From: DASUPK01 sp963821705
GTDB taxonomy: Bacteria > Actinomycetota > Thermoleophilia > Solirubrobacterales > 70-9
Assembly: GCA_963821705.1 (NCBI GenBank)
Contig: CAWGEV010000004.1
Location: 186,001 to 250,000, forward strand
Length of the DNA stretch: 64,000 bases
Direction of reading: 5' to 3'
Shown: in pieces, positions 31,628 to 40,160 of the stretch
Layout of the letters: each line of letters opens with the position of its first letter
Position numbering within the stretch: the first letter of the stretch is position 1
Notes under the pieces: generated by a model
Database searches by the model: none
Seen by the model: the letters and a program-made list of their open reading frames with translations, nothing else
Told to the model about the DNA's origin: nothing
Translations under genes and position numbers: made by a program

Positions 31628-34186
31628 CTACTGCAGTTCCCGTGCCGCCAGCGGGAAGACATCGAGGATCACGTAGGCCCCGACGGCGCCGGGAAGCGCC
31701 GTGCCCGGCGGCAGGGTGAGCCTGATCGAGTCGAGGTTCCCGTGGGCGTCCGTTCCCGCGCTGGTCTGGCCCCGGTAGTCGAGCGGCACGACCTCGCCCC
31801 CCGACCCCGTGAGCAGGATCGAGCCGACGTGGCGGCTCGCCGGATAGCGAGTCCCGCGTGACCGGGCGAGCGTGGCGACCACCGCACCCGGGCCGCCGCC
31901 CGAGGGTCTGGTCAGCTGGAGCGAGGAGAGACGTACTCCCTTCGGTCTTCTGTTCGCCGCCCGCTCTCCGTAGCCATGGGTGAGAAGCGTCCCGCCCGCC
32001 GCCAGCGTGTCCTGCGCGTTGCAGACCCCGGCGATGTGGAGCTGGGCGCTGTAGTTCGGCACGTCGGAGCAGGTGGTCTCGGAGTAGATGCCGGCCCCCG
32101 GGCGCAGGGCAAGGTCAGGGGCGATCTGGCCGCGGAGGTCGAAGAGCCGCAGCGGGACCGGACCGAAGCTGAACTGGAGGCTGAGGTCCGGCGAGCTCAG
32201 GCTGATCGCGTCGCGCTGGTAGCTGCCGGAGAGCGGGAACTGGAAGTTGCCGGAAGGATCTGGCACAAGGACGCCGTTGCGATCCCGGCGGGCGCCGATC
32301 ACCCAGAGCAGGGCCCGGCCGGAACCGTGCGGTTTCGCCTTGGTCCTCGCCAGCGTCCCGGCGATCATGTCGTAGCTGTCGAAGCCGATCTGGTTGACGC
32401 TCGGCAGCAGGGGCGGGAGCGGAATCGCCAGCCTGCTGATCGAGAACGCGGTCGTCGACCTCTTCCGCACCCGGAGCGGCAGCTTGCCTCGTGAGGGCTC
32501 CGTGCGGAAGGAGAGGGTCGTGTCGACGCCGCCGGCGTCGGTCCCGGGCGCGGGACCGACCCTCCAGGGAGCCTGCACGCGGACCCGGTATCGGGTCTTG
32601 GGGCGCAACAGGCCGGTCGGCCGGATGAAGAGGTAGTGGCCGTCGCCGGAGAGCTGCGTGGTGAAGGCGAAGCCCGGCTTCACGCTGACCAGCTGGTCCG
32701 ACGATCCCGCGGCCTGGAGCGCCGCATCCTCGGTCGATCCGCCCTTCCGCACGATCAGGCGGGTCGCGAGGACGGTCGCCGGCGGGATCCGGATCTCCTT
32801 CCGGGCTCCGACCGTGGTGCCGCCCGGGGTGACGAAGAACATGCGGTTCAGGTTCTTGCCGAAGTCCTGGCCCGGCTTGCGACTGCAGCGCGAATTCCGG
32901 TTGTGGAGGCAGTAGTCGTACGGCACGAACCACACCCGGCCGTGCTCGCCGCCGATGTAGACGCCGCGACGGCCGAGCGCGGGCGAGCCGTTCAGGTCGT
33001 TGCGATCGTGAAGGGCCGGGTTCCTCGGGGTCGTGTCGAAAGACCATCTGCGTCTGCCCGTCGCCGCATCGAGCGCGTAGAGCTTGCCGTTCGACGAGCC
33101 GACGTAGAGGATGCGGCCGTCGCCCTTCGGCTTTCGCCCCAGGACGGGAGACGAGCGGATCGGATCTCCGGTGTCGTATCGCCACAGCAGGTGACCCGAG
33201 GGATCGAGGGCGTAGACGGACCCGTCGGTCGACGCGATGTAGATGGCGGTGGTGCGCCCATCCGGGCCGTCGGCGAGGGCCGGCGAGCTGTAGATGTGCG
33301 CGTCGGTGGCGAAGCTCCACCTGACCGCGCCTGTGTCGGGATCGAGGGCATAGAGCTTGTGGTCGAACGAGCCGACGTAGACGGTCCCGTCGGAGCCGAG
33401 CGCGGGCGACGAGGTGACGTAGCCCGGGGTGAAGGTCTGCCATCGCTGCTGGCCGTTCTGGTCGAGCGAGAACGCGTAGAGGTCGACGGAGCCCCAGAAC
33501 GAGTTGCCGCCCTCCGGCCCCTGGCCGAAGGCGGGCGTGGTCCAGACCGACTGGCCCCGCTGGGCCGCCCAGCGGAGCGTTCCGTCCGGGTTGATCGCGT
33601 AGGCGGCGCCCCCGGTGTTGCCGGCGTAGATCGTTCCGCCCGGCCCGATCGCGACGTTCCCCTCCCACCAGCTCACCTGCTGCCCGCCGGCGGGCGGGAG
33701 CGTCGGCGCGAACTTCCAGACGATCCTGCGCTTGCGCGAGAGGCTCGGGTTGGTGCGCAGCCGGTAGAGCAGCTCGTCGCCCGAGCCGATGGTGATGGGA
33801 GCGCTCCGGAGCGCCTTCGAGTGGCGAGCGATCGCCGCGGCCGCGTCGATGATTCCGCCGGTTCGGAACCTCCACAGCAGGTGGCCGTCGGGGCGCAGGG
33901 CATAGAAGACGTGATCGGCCGAGCCGACGTAGACCGTGTCGTCCCCGCCGATTACCGGGGTGCTGAAGATGCCCCGCTTGGTGGCGAAGGCCCACGGACC
34001 GCCGCCGCGATACCGCCCCCTGATGGGGCTCGACGCCGTGTTGCGGCTGTTCCGCCGCATCTCGGGCCACGGCGATTTCGCCTGCACCGGGACGTCGTAG
34101 GAGAAGGCCGAGGCCCCGTCAGCGCACACAAGGGCGAGCAGGACCGCGAACGCCGCCGCCCCCTGCCCGAACGGAGGGCGGCGCAT
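31628..34186 (-). CDS. Secreted PQQ-type beta-propeller protein
   Basis: 852 residues. Signal peptide GAAAFAVLLALVCADGASA, then about 370 residues of PQQ/BamB-like propeller blades, each with a GTVYVGSxDxxLYALDPDTG-like strand set (for example TVYVGSADHVFYALRPDGH, TVYVGSFDHKLYALDPDT and RILYVGSSNGKLYALDAATG). No PQQ-ligating residues can be pointed to, so it is probably a structural or binding propeller. The C-terminal 430 residues are beta-rich and less distinctive (RTEPSRGKLPLRVRKRS, and a Cys pair in CSDVPNY and AGVCNAQ). It follows the universal stress gene by three bases. Confidence 0.8.
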   Translation of the reverse strand: MRRPPFGQGAAAFAVLLALVCADGASAFSYDVPVQAKSPWPEMRRNSRNTASSPIRGRYRGGGPWAFATKRGIFSTPVIGGDDTVYVGSADHVFYALRPDGHLLWRFRTGGIIDAAAAIARHSKALRSAPITIGSGDELLYRLRTNPSLSRKRRIVWKFAPTLPPAGGQQVSWWEGNVAIGPGGTIYAGNTGGAAYAINPDGTLRWAAQRGQSVWTTPAFGQGPEGGNSFWGSVDLYAFSLDQNGQQRWQTFTPGYVTSSPALGSDGTVYVGSFDHKLYALDPDTGAVRWSFATDAHIYSSPALADGPDGRTTAIYIASTDGSVYALDPSGHLLWRYDTGDPIRSSPVLGRKPKGDGRILYVGSSNGKLYALDAATGRRRWSFDTTPRNPALHDRNDLNGSPALGRRGVYIGGEHGRVWFVPYDYCLHNRNSRCSRKPGQDFGKNLNRMFFVTPGGTTVGARKEIRIPPATVLATRLIVRKGGSTEDAALQAAGSSDQLVSVKPGFAFTTQLSGDGHYLFIRPTGLLRPKTRYRVRVQAPWRVGPAPGTDAGGVDTTLSFRTEPSRGKLPLRVRKRSTTAFSISRLAIPLPPLLPSVNQIGFDSYDMIAGTLARTKAKPHGSGRALLWVIGARRDRNGVLVPDPSGNFQFPLSGSYQRDAISLSSPDLSLQFSFGPVPLRLFDLRGQIAPDLALRPGAGIYSETTCSDVPNYSAQLHIAGVCNAQDTLAAGGTLLTHGYGERAANRRPKGVRLSSLQLTRPSGGGPGAVVATLARSRGTRYPASRHVGSILLTGSGGEVVPLDYRGQTSAGTDAHGNLDSIRLTLPPGTALPGAVGAYVILDVFPLAARELQ

Positions 34187-34189
34187 GGA

Positions 34190-34636
34190 TCAGGTCGTCT
34201 TCACGATCCAGACGTCGCAGGGCGCGTGATGCGAGATCTTGTTCGGCACGCTGCCGAGCAGGAAGCGCCGCGCTCCCGTCATGCCCTTGTTCCCGACCAG
34301 GACGAGGTCCGCATCGTTCTCCTCGGCGACGTCAAGGATCGCGTCGGCGGGGTCGCCCTCGCGGGGATGGGTCACCACGTCGACCTTCGCCTTCTTCGCC
34401 ACGGCCGCGGCCTTGTCGAGGACGAGCTGCACGTCCTCGCGGGGATTGACGGTGTGGGCGACGTCGCCTGAGATCCCCTCGCCCTCGTCCCGGAGCCGCT
34501 GTTGCGAGATGGGCTCGTAGGCGCTGACGATCTCGAGCTTCGCCTTGGAGAGCTTCGCCAGCTCGACTGCGGTCCGCACCGCCTCGGTGGCGGTCTCAGA
34601 GCCGTCGGTCCCAACCACTATGCGGTCGAACATCAC
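34190..34636 (-). CDS. Universal stress protein (UspA family)
   Basis: 148 residues starting MMFDRIVVGTDGSETATEAV; the second Met is an alternative start. The C-terminal ATP-binding signature is intact: LVGNKGMTGARRFLLGS (G-x2-G-x9-G-S), followed by VPNKISHHAPCDVWIVK. A single-domain cytoplasmic protein of normal length, probably ATP-binding and induced by stress or growth arrest. It sits immediately upstream of the propeller gene on the minus strand. Confidence 0.93.
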   Translation of the reverse strand: MMFDRIVVGTDGSETATEAVRTAVELAKLSKAKLEIVSAYEPISQQRLRDEGEGISGDVAHTVNPREDVQLVLDKAAAVAKKAKVDVVTHPREGDPADAILDVAEENDADLVLVGNKGMTGARRFLLGSVPNKISHHAPCDVWIVKTT

Positions 34637-34700
34637 CCCTCCTCGCCGGGATTTGCGGGCCGATACTACCCGGGGAGGGGTGAACAGGGCGGCCGTGCGC

Positions 34701-34787
34701 TCAGCTGAGCTTGACGATCGCGATCACCATCGAGGCCAGCAGGCAGGCGACGAGTATGACCAGCATGACTGCCCAGAGGCGCGGCAC
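34701..34787 (-). CDS. 28-residue single-helix membrane peptide (candidate)
   Basis: The minus strand from GTG 34787 to TGA 34701 encodes VPRLWAVMLVILVACLLASM followed by VIAIVKLS, a single strongly hydrophobic helix. GGATCGA lies about five bases before the start. The start is only nine bases downstream of the stop of the large membrane protein gene on the same strand, which suggests co-transcription and a possible small subunit or regulator of that protein. Short ORFs arise easily by chance, so this rests on position and composition. Confidence 0.4.
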   Translation of the reverse strand: MPRLWAVMLVILVACLLASMVIAIVKLS

Positions 34788-34796
34788 GTCTCGATC

Positions 34797-37313
34797 CTAG
34801 TCACGCTGGATCGGCTGCACCTGCGGCGCGACCACGCCGCGCAGGGCGCTCGGCGGGGTGCCCGGCGCGATCTCGTACCAGTCGACGTAGCGCCCGCAGG
34901 CCCTGCTCAGGGGCACGGTCTCCCGCGGGGGATCCGAACGCGTGGCGGCCAGACCGCTCAGGTACGCCTTGCTCTCGGTGTGGAGCAGGCGCCCGATGAG
35001 CGGCGGATCCGCCACGTCCACGGTGACCAGCACGTTGCCGGCCCGCTTCACGTCGAGCGAGCCGACCGGGTAGTAGGGCGACGGCCCGCGGAACAGGAGG
35101 TTGGTCCTCAGCTCGGTGTTGAACGGCGAGGCGAGACCGGGTCCCGTCGCGCTCACGTGGAGCGCCTGGGTGCTGGCGTACTGGAGCGAGAGGTCCCAGC
35201 GGCCCGGCGTCAGGTACAGCCGCATGTGGGCCGGCTTCGTCTGGGTCAGCTCCGGACTCGGGTTCCAGACCTTGCCGACCACCGGCTGGACCGTGAAGAC
35301 GGTCGCGGTGCCGTTCACCTTGCGGAGCGGAGCCTGCCCCGGGTCGTTGCAGTCGAGCGGCGCGCCGGGGTTGAGCGGCTCATAGAGCGTGCGCCGCTGC
35401 CCGACCGGGTGGTCGCGGTGCCAGAGGATGAAGTCTCCCGTCCGGAGCCGCGGCGTGAAGCCGCGCGGCGCCTGGCTCTGCATCGCCGCGCTCGTGGTCA
35501 CCACCCAGTTGAAGTGGTTCAGCACGAACGGCGGGACGTTGTCCCAGTCGAACTTCGCGTTCAGGTCGGTCGCGCGGTAGAGGGCGTGCGTCTCCTCGAC
35601 GTCGTAGTGGTTGGTGATCGGCGCGTAGACCTCCGAGCCGATCAGCTCCCAGGAGACGAAGTTGTCGCGCCCCAGGAACAGAACGTTCTGCCCGTCCACG
35701 ATCGGCCGCATGCGGAGCATCTCCTGAAGGTGGTAGTCGGGCCCGACGGCCGACTGGCGCAGCGGGAGCAGCGTCGAGAAGGCGGCCGCCGCCGCGAAGG
35801 CGAGCAGGAGGAGCGGAACGGCGAACCCGGTGAGCGGCCTGAGAAGGCGCGGCGGCCACCAGCTCGCCCCTCCCCCCTCCGGGACGTCGGCCTCCTCCCC
35901 CGGCAGCGAGTCGGCCGCCAGCAGGCCCCGCAGAGCGATCAGCATGATCAGCGGCGCGGCGATCGCGAGGGCCTTGGCCTGCGTGTAGGGGGTGCCGACC
36001 GCAAGGGAGGCGAGATAGAGGAGGACCGAGGCGAGCAATGCCGAGGGCAGGGCCGACTCCCGCCGCGAGAGCGCGCGGCCGAGTCCCCAGGCGAAGGCGG
36101 CCAGGGCCAGCAGCCCGCCGAGGTAGAAGGCGATCTCGGGGGTGGTCGAGTTCGCCGGCGTGATCCGGAACTCGCCCGAGGGCCAGATCCCGAATGCCTC
36201 GAGCGGGTTGAGCGGCTGGCGGAGGTTGCCGAACCCGACTGTCGGGCCGGTGCCGGACGGGTTGAACGCCTTGAAGCTCGAGAAGCTCGCCAGGCGGAAG
36301 AGCTCCGGCAGGGCCGCGACGACGGGGATCCCGATGCCGACGGCGAGGGCCGCCCGCGCTCCCCTGAGCCGCTCCCGCAGCCGGAGGGCGCTGAGGCCGC
36401 GCGCCGTCCCGCGCTCCCGGAAGGCGATGACCAGCATCCAGGCGATCGCCGTGCCGAGCAGCCAGGCGAGCCCCGGGAAGCTGTAGTTGTAGATCGTGCC
36501 GGCGGCGATCACGCCAAGGGGGATGGCGGCCTTCGCCCCAGGCGGTGGCTCGCCGCTACCGGATTGGTGGCCGGGGCTACCGGGCGACCACTGGGAGCGC
36601 ACGGCCGGCAGCGCCAGGGCGAAGCCGACCAGCTCCAGGGCCAGCATCGGCTCCTTGAAGGCGTCCTGGGCGAGGTAGGCGGCAGCCAGATACGGGCTCG
36701 CGGCCAGGACGGCGGCCGGGGCGCGGAGCCAGCCCCGCACCGCGGGGAGGGCCCCGAAGGTGGTCAGGGCGAGCAGCACCCCGATCGCGCCGGTGAGCCC
36801 GGCGAAGCCCTCGATCAGGCTGGCGCCGCTGACCTTCGCGGTCGCGGCGACGATCGCGTGCGGGCCGAGCGGGTAGCCGTCCTTGATCAGGTCGGGCGTC
36901 GGCCCGGCGTGGGAGCCGATCCATTCGGTGAACAGCAGGTGCGAGGCCATGTCGTCGTTCACCAGGCCCTGGCCGAGGATCCCGACCCGGCCGCTGGTCG
37001 CGAACGGGATCGAAACGACCAGCGCGGCCAGGATGACCGCGGCGATGGCGCTGATACGGACGGCCCCGGCGGGCACGCGTGTACGGGCGGAGACGAAGAA
37101 GCAGGCGACCAGGGCGATGCCGACGGCCACCGCCGCGGTCACCGCGTAGCCCGGCAGCTTCACCGCGATCCCGCAGATCACCAGCAGGGCCGAGAGGCCG
37201 GTGGCCGGGCCGGCGGCGGAATGGCGCGGCATCCCGGCGATCGCCATGATCGCGGCGCCGAGCAGCAGTGAGGCGCCAACGATCAGCGCGCCCGCCAGCA
37301 GAGCCGAAAGCAT
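34797..37313 (-). CDS. Polytopic membrane protein, possibly GT-C-like, function unknown
   Basis: 838 residues with about 14-16 hydrophobic helices in the first 520 residues (LLAGALIVGASLLLGAAIM, VILAALVVSIPFA and others). An acidic loop after the fourth helix, GLVNDDMASHLLFTEWIGSH, resembles the first-loop acidic motif of GT-C polyprenyl-phosphate-sugar transferases. The last 320 residues are a soluble, probably extracytoplasmic domain with Trp/Tyr-rich strands (ITNHYDVEETHALYRATDL). A role in surface glycan synthesis is a guess. It is divergent from the 82-residue gene, and a 28-residue membrane peptide follows it. Confidence 0.7.
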   Translation of the reverse strand: MLSALLAGALIVGASLLLGAAIMAIAGMPRHSAAGPATGLSALLVICGIAVKLPGYAVTAAVAVGIALVACFFVSARTRVPAGAVRISAIAAVILAALVVSIPFATSGRVGILGQGLVNDDMASHLLFTEWIGSHAGPTPDLIKDGYPLGPHAIVAATAKVSGASLIEGFAGLTGAIGVLLALTTFGALPAVRGWLRAPAAVLAASPYLAAAYLAQDAFKEPMLALELVGFALALPAVRSQWSPGSPGHQSGSGEPPPGAKAAIPLGVIAAGTIYNYSFPGLAWLLGTAIAWMLVIAFRERGTARGLSALRLRERLRGARAALAVGIGIPVVAALPELFRLASFSSFKAFNPSGTGPTVGFGNLRQPLNPLEAFGIWPSGEFRITPANSTTPEIAFYLGGLLALAAFAWGLGRALSRRESALPSALLASVLLYLASLAVGTPYTQAKALAIAAPLIMLIALRGLLAADSLPGEEADVPEGGGASWWPPRLLRPLTGFAVPLLLLAFAAAAAFSTLLPLRQSAVGPDYHLQEMLRMRPIVDGQNVLFLGRDNFVSWELIGSEVYAPITNHYDVEETHALYRATDLNAKFDWDNVPPFVLNHFNWVVTTSAAMQSQAPRGFTPRLRTGDFILWHRDHPVGQRRTLYEPLNPGAPLDCNDPGQAPLRKVNGTATVFTVQPVVGKVWNPSPELTQTKPAHMRLYLTPGRWDLSLQYASTQALHVSATGPGLASPFNTELRTNLLFRGPSPYYPVGSLDVKRAGNVLVTVDVADPPLIGRLLHTESKAYLSGLAATRSDPPRETVPLSRACGRYVDWYEIAPGTPPSALRGVVAPQVQPIQRD

Positions 37314-37367
37314 CGCGGAAGCCTAGAGTGCGGCCGTCAACACAGGGACCGAGGAAGGAGCGGGACA

Positions 37368-37616
37368 TTGGCTGACGCGGACGCGATCGAGGTGATCAAC
37401 AAGCGGCTCGACTGGATCGAGGAGGCCCTCGGGCGGGTGGTCGGGCTCCAGTACACGCCGATGGGCCGCGCCGAGCACCGCCCCGACGAGACGCCGGTCC
37501 CGCCGGAGATCCAGGAGCTGGTTGCGCAGGGAAAGACGAAGGAGGCGGTGAAGCGCTACCGCGAGCTCACCGGGGCGGACATGAAGCAGGCTCAGGCCGC
37601 CATCGACGGCATCTGA
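37368..37616 (+). CDS. Small protein with L7/L12-C-terminal-like domain
   Basis: 82 residues from a TTG at 37368 with AAGGAG upstream. The N-terminal half is a helix, IEVINKRLDWIEEALGRVVG. The C-terminal half, VPPEIQELVAQGKTKEAVKR followed by YRELTGADMKQAQAAIDGI, resembles the helix pair of the ribosomal L7/L12 C-terminal domain (GKKIEAIKxxRExTGLGLKEA pattern) found in several small bacterial proteins. Not a ribosomal protein itself. Cytoplasmic; function unknown. Confidence 0.7.
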   Translation: MADADAIEVINKRLDWIEEALGRVVGLQYTPMGRAEHRPDETPVPPEIQELVAQGKTKEAVKRYRELTGADMKQAQAAIDGI

Positions 37617-37641
37617 GCCTGCCTCGGTTGTCTCGGCCGGT

Positions 37642-38097
37642 CTAGCTTCCGGCGGCGCAGCTGGTCAGCCCGTATGGATGGGCCACCTTTGCGAAGTTCC
37701 CAAACTGGTCGCCGGCAATCAGGTCGGGGTTGCTCTTGATCTTGTTCAGATCCGCCTGCGCAGTAGCCAGCATCGCCGAGACCTTGGCCTGGTCGCCTGC
37801 TGGCGCACCCAGGGCGCGAACCTGATCGATCTGGGACTGGATGTTCGGGATCGCGGTGCTCGTCGCGTAGCTCTGAATCTGGGCCTTGGTCGGCTGCTTG
37901 CCGAGAGTCTTCTGAGCCGCGGTTTGCTTCGCGTTGCCCGCCTTGCAGATCGCGTTGGCCTTGGCGAGGAAGGCCGCCTTGGACAGCGCCGCGGTCGAGG
38001 TGGTGCTGTTGCTACTGCTGCCACACCCGGCGGCGATGGCGACGACGAGCGCCGCGGCGATCACCAGGCTGGGGGTGAAGCGAGGTCCGTGGTGCAT
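37642..38097 (-). CDS. Small lipoprotein
   Basis: 151 residues from ATG 38097 with a GGAGGAG ribosome binding site; a longer open frame upstream is not coding. The signal sequence TPSLVIAAALVVAIAAGCGS has the lipobox AAGC and the Ser-rich linker typical of this genome. The mature domain is helical (AFLAKANAICKAGNAKQTAA, then IQSQIDQVRALGAPAGDQAK) with two Cys residues (CKAG, TSCAAGS) that could pair. Exported and lipid-anchored; function unknown. The promoter and leader share conserved blocks with the lipoprotein gene at 27-28 kb. Confidence 0.82.
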   Translation of the reverse strand: MHHGPRFTPSLVIAAALVVAIAAGCGSSSNSTTSTAALSKAAFLAKANAICKAGNAKQTAAQKTLGKQPTKAQIQSYATSTAIPNIQSQIDQVRALGAPAGDQAKVSAMLATAQADLNKIKSNPDLIAGDQFGNFAKVAHPYGLTSCAAGS

Positions 38098-38206
38098 GGC
38101 TCCTCCGTCTGTTGCACTGTCCCTACCTCCCAGCGAAACCTGCCCATGTCCCCCAGCCGGATTCGCGCGCGGCAGCCTCGCAGGCCCGCTGTGGGGCGTC
38201 AATCCT
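38098..38206 (-). promoter_or_regulatory. Conserved promoter/leader element, copy 2
   Basis: On the minus strand: TTGAC (38202-38198), TGCGAGGCTGCCGCGCG, GAATCCGGC, GGTTTCGCTGGGAG and GGAGGAGCC before the ATG. The blocks, their order and the 101-base distance from TTGAC to the start codon match copy 1 at 28.0-28.1 kb. Confidence 0.6.
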
Positions 38207-38224
38207 GAATATTCGTCAAGCGGA

Positions 38225-39001
38225 TCAGAGTCCGGGCAGGTGGCGAGCGGTGAAGCCGCTCGGATAGGCGTCGTACGGATGCCAGCGCGGGCCGGAACCG
38301 CGGGCGTCGCCGACCGTGTCCCAGCGCAGGCCGGCGATGACGGCGTAGACGTGGGTCGGGCTGGCGTAGATGGTGAGCCAGCGTCCTGGACCGGGGATCC
38401 CGTATGACATGAACTGCCCGGAGGTGAGGGGCGCCCGCAGGACGCCGCCGCCCGCGAGCGCGTAGCTGACCGCGCCCGAGCAGTCGTAGCCCTTCGACTG
38501 GAAGGAGGCGTGGCCGCCACCCCACACGTAGGGCTGGCCGACGATCAGGTTCGCCGCGCTGATCATCTGGCGGATCGGATCGGGCGCCGATGCCGGGGCG
38601 AGCGCCGTCCGGTTCAGGAGCAGCGACGACTCGACTCCGCCCACCGGGTGCGTGGCCGTGTAGACCCGCTTGCGCTCGGCCGGCGAGGGAGGCGTGTAGG
38701 ACCCGTTGCTGCCGGCCGAAGCGGCAGGCAGTCCGGTGGCCGGGTCGACCGCCGCCGGAGCGTTCTGCTGCGGCGGCCTGTCCCAGGGGGCGGCCGCCTG
38801 CAGCTGCTGCTCGGACTGGTACTTCGGCTTCGCGTTCCCCGCCCACGGCTTCGGGGCGAGCTTCGCGGCCGCGAGCTTGTCGGGAGCCGCCTTCGACCCG
38901 CCGAGGCCGGGCCCGGCGACGAGCCAGGCAGCACCCGCGACGACCGCGATCGCCACGATCACGCCAACCGCGCGACGGTTTTTGTGAAGTCTCCAGAGCA
39001 C
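38225..39001 (-). CDS. Membrane-anchored NlpC/P60-type peptidoglycan hydrolase
   Basis: 258 residues. An N-terminal signal anchor (RAVGVIVAIAVVAGAAWLVAG, about 10-30) is followed by a Pro/Ala-rich linker and a C-terminal NlpC/P60-like domain. That domain has GQPYVWGGGHASFQSKGYDC, then SGAVSYAL with the nucleophile Cys in DCSG, and SPTHVYAVIAG with the catalytic His. It would cleave peptide crosslinks in the wall from the outer face of the membrane. It follows the methyltransferase gene on the same strand with a 26-base gap. Confidence 0.85.
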   Translation of the reverse strand: MLWRLHKNRRAVGVIVAIAVVAGAAWLVAGPGLGGSKAAPDKLAAAKLAPKPWAGNAKPKYQSEQQLQAAAPWDRPPQQNAPAAVDPATGLPAASAGSNGSYTPPSPAERKRVYTATHPVGGVESSLLLNRTALAPASAPDPIRQMISAANLIVGQPYVWGGGHASFQSKGYDCSGAVSYALAGGGVLRAPLTSGQFMSYGIPGPGRWLTIYASPTHVYAVIAGLRWDTVGDARGSGPRWHPYDAYPSGFTARHLPGL

Positions 39002-39027
39002 GTCCCGGCCCTCCGGCTCAGTATGAA

Positions 39028-39627
39028 TCAGTCGAGCCGTAGGCGATGCAGGTTAACCACGCCGCGCTTGTGAGACTCGACGCTCCAGCGCCTGTGCGCC
39101 TGCTCGAGGAACGGGTCGGCCGCCGGCCGGCCCGGCTCGGCGAGCCAGGCGACCGGCGCGAGGCGCGGCAGCAGCGAGAGCAGCAGGGCGACGCTCTGGC
39201 GCTCGTAGAGCACGTCCGTGGCGAGGACCAGGTCGAACGGGCCACGCTCCAGAAGCTCAGCCGGCTCCGACCAGGCGACGACCATCGTCTCGACGTCCAG
39301 CCCGTTCTCCTTGGCGTTGCGTGCGACCAGGTCGAGCGCGTCGGACTCGGCGTCCGTCGCCAGGGCCTCGGCGCCGGCCCTGGCGGCCGCCAGACTGGGG
39401 ACGGCGAGGCCGCAGCCCAGCTCGACGACGCGGAGCCCCTGCAGCGACTCGCCGTCCAGCTCGCGCCCGAGTGCCACGCCGCTGCGCCAGAGCACGGACC
39501 AAAAGGGCGCGATCGGAGCCCACTCCACCTGGTGGTCGTCGGGGATCTCGGCGGCCTCCGCGGGCTGCAGCAGGGGCAGCTCGCCGCTCGGCAGGTCGAT
39601 TCTCTGGGTGACGTACTCGTCGGGCAC
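39028..39627 (-). CDS. SAM-dependent methyltransferase (Methyltransf_16-like)
   Basis: 199 residues from GTG 39627. AdoMet-binding motif I is LRVVELGCGLAVPSLAAARA, followed by the acidic residue of ALATDAESDAL and motif IV in FDLVLATDVLYE, which matches the lysine/protein methyltransferase-16 group (xxDVLYE). WAPIAPFWSVLWRSGVALGR before motif I is typical of that subfamily. Protein Lys or small-molecule N-methylation is likely; the substrate is unknown. It starts nine bases after the GNAT gene stop. Confidence 0.85.
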   Translation of the reverse strand: MPDEYVTQRIDLPSGELPLLQPAEAAEIPDDHQVEWAPIAPFWSVLWRSGVALGRELDGESLQGLRVVELGCGLAVPSLAAARAGAEALATDAESDALDLVARNAKENGLDVETMVVAWSEPAELLERGPFDLVLATDVLYERQSVALLLSLLPRLAPVAWLAEPGRPAADPFLEQAHRRWSVESHKRGVVNLHRLRLD

Positions 39628-39636
39628 CCGTTGAAT

Positions 39637-40160
39637 CTAAGGGGACGGCTCCGAGGCGGGCGTCGCCGGCCGCTCCATGTACCAAGTCGAGGCGCCGCCG
39701 GGGATCGTCGTCTCACCCGTGATCTCGTAGCCGTGCGAGCGGTAGTAGGGCAGGTTGTCGGGGTTGGCAGTCCACAGGTAGCCCGGGACCTCCGCCTCGT
39801 CCGCCCTCTTCAGCGCCTCGCTCATCAGGCGACGGCCGAGCCCGCTGCGCTGGCGGGCGGGGCTGACGCCGAACATCCAGACCAGGAAGTGGTCGTACTT
39901 GGGATGGGCCTTCTCGAAGATCAGCTCCGCCCGCAGGGAGCGGGCGAGCACCCGCGGGCCGGCCAGCACCGGACCCGGCGCGAGGATCGCCAGCGTCCGC
40001 AGCTCGGGCGGCGGCCAGACGCCCGGGGCACATCCCGCCACCGCTTGGCCGGCTGCTTGGGCCCGACCGCGATCCAGCCCGGGTCGCCGATGAACGCATC
40101 GGCGAGGACCCTCGCCGCCCCCTCGTGATGGGCCGGCGTCAGGGGCTCCGGCGAGCCCAT
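39637..40160 (-). pseudogene. GNAT acetyltransferase gene with frameshift and internal deletion
   Basis: The ATG at 40160 (one base after the natural regulator stop) starts SPEPLTPAHHEGAARVLADA and GDPGWIAVGPKQPAKRWR, the expected GNAT N-terminus. At about 40045-40060 this frame is lost and coding resumes one frame over as CAPGVWPPPELRTLA. It continues through HFLVWMFGVSPARQRSGLGR (the acetyl-CoA loop R/Q-x-x-G-x-G/A region) and YYRSHGYEITGE to the stop. Compared with relatives, roughly 35 residues of the first sheet are missing, so one deletion not divisible by three could explain both defects. A GTG at 40041 could still give a 134-residue product. Confidence 0.6.

Noticed and set aside
34545..37271. 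Long open frame on the plus strand opposite the membrane protein gene
   Set aside because: It is an antisense shadow produced by high-GC codon bias; its translation is Arg/Gly/Glu-rich with no domain, while the minus strand has clear membrane helices and a start/stop context.
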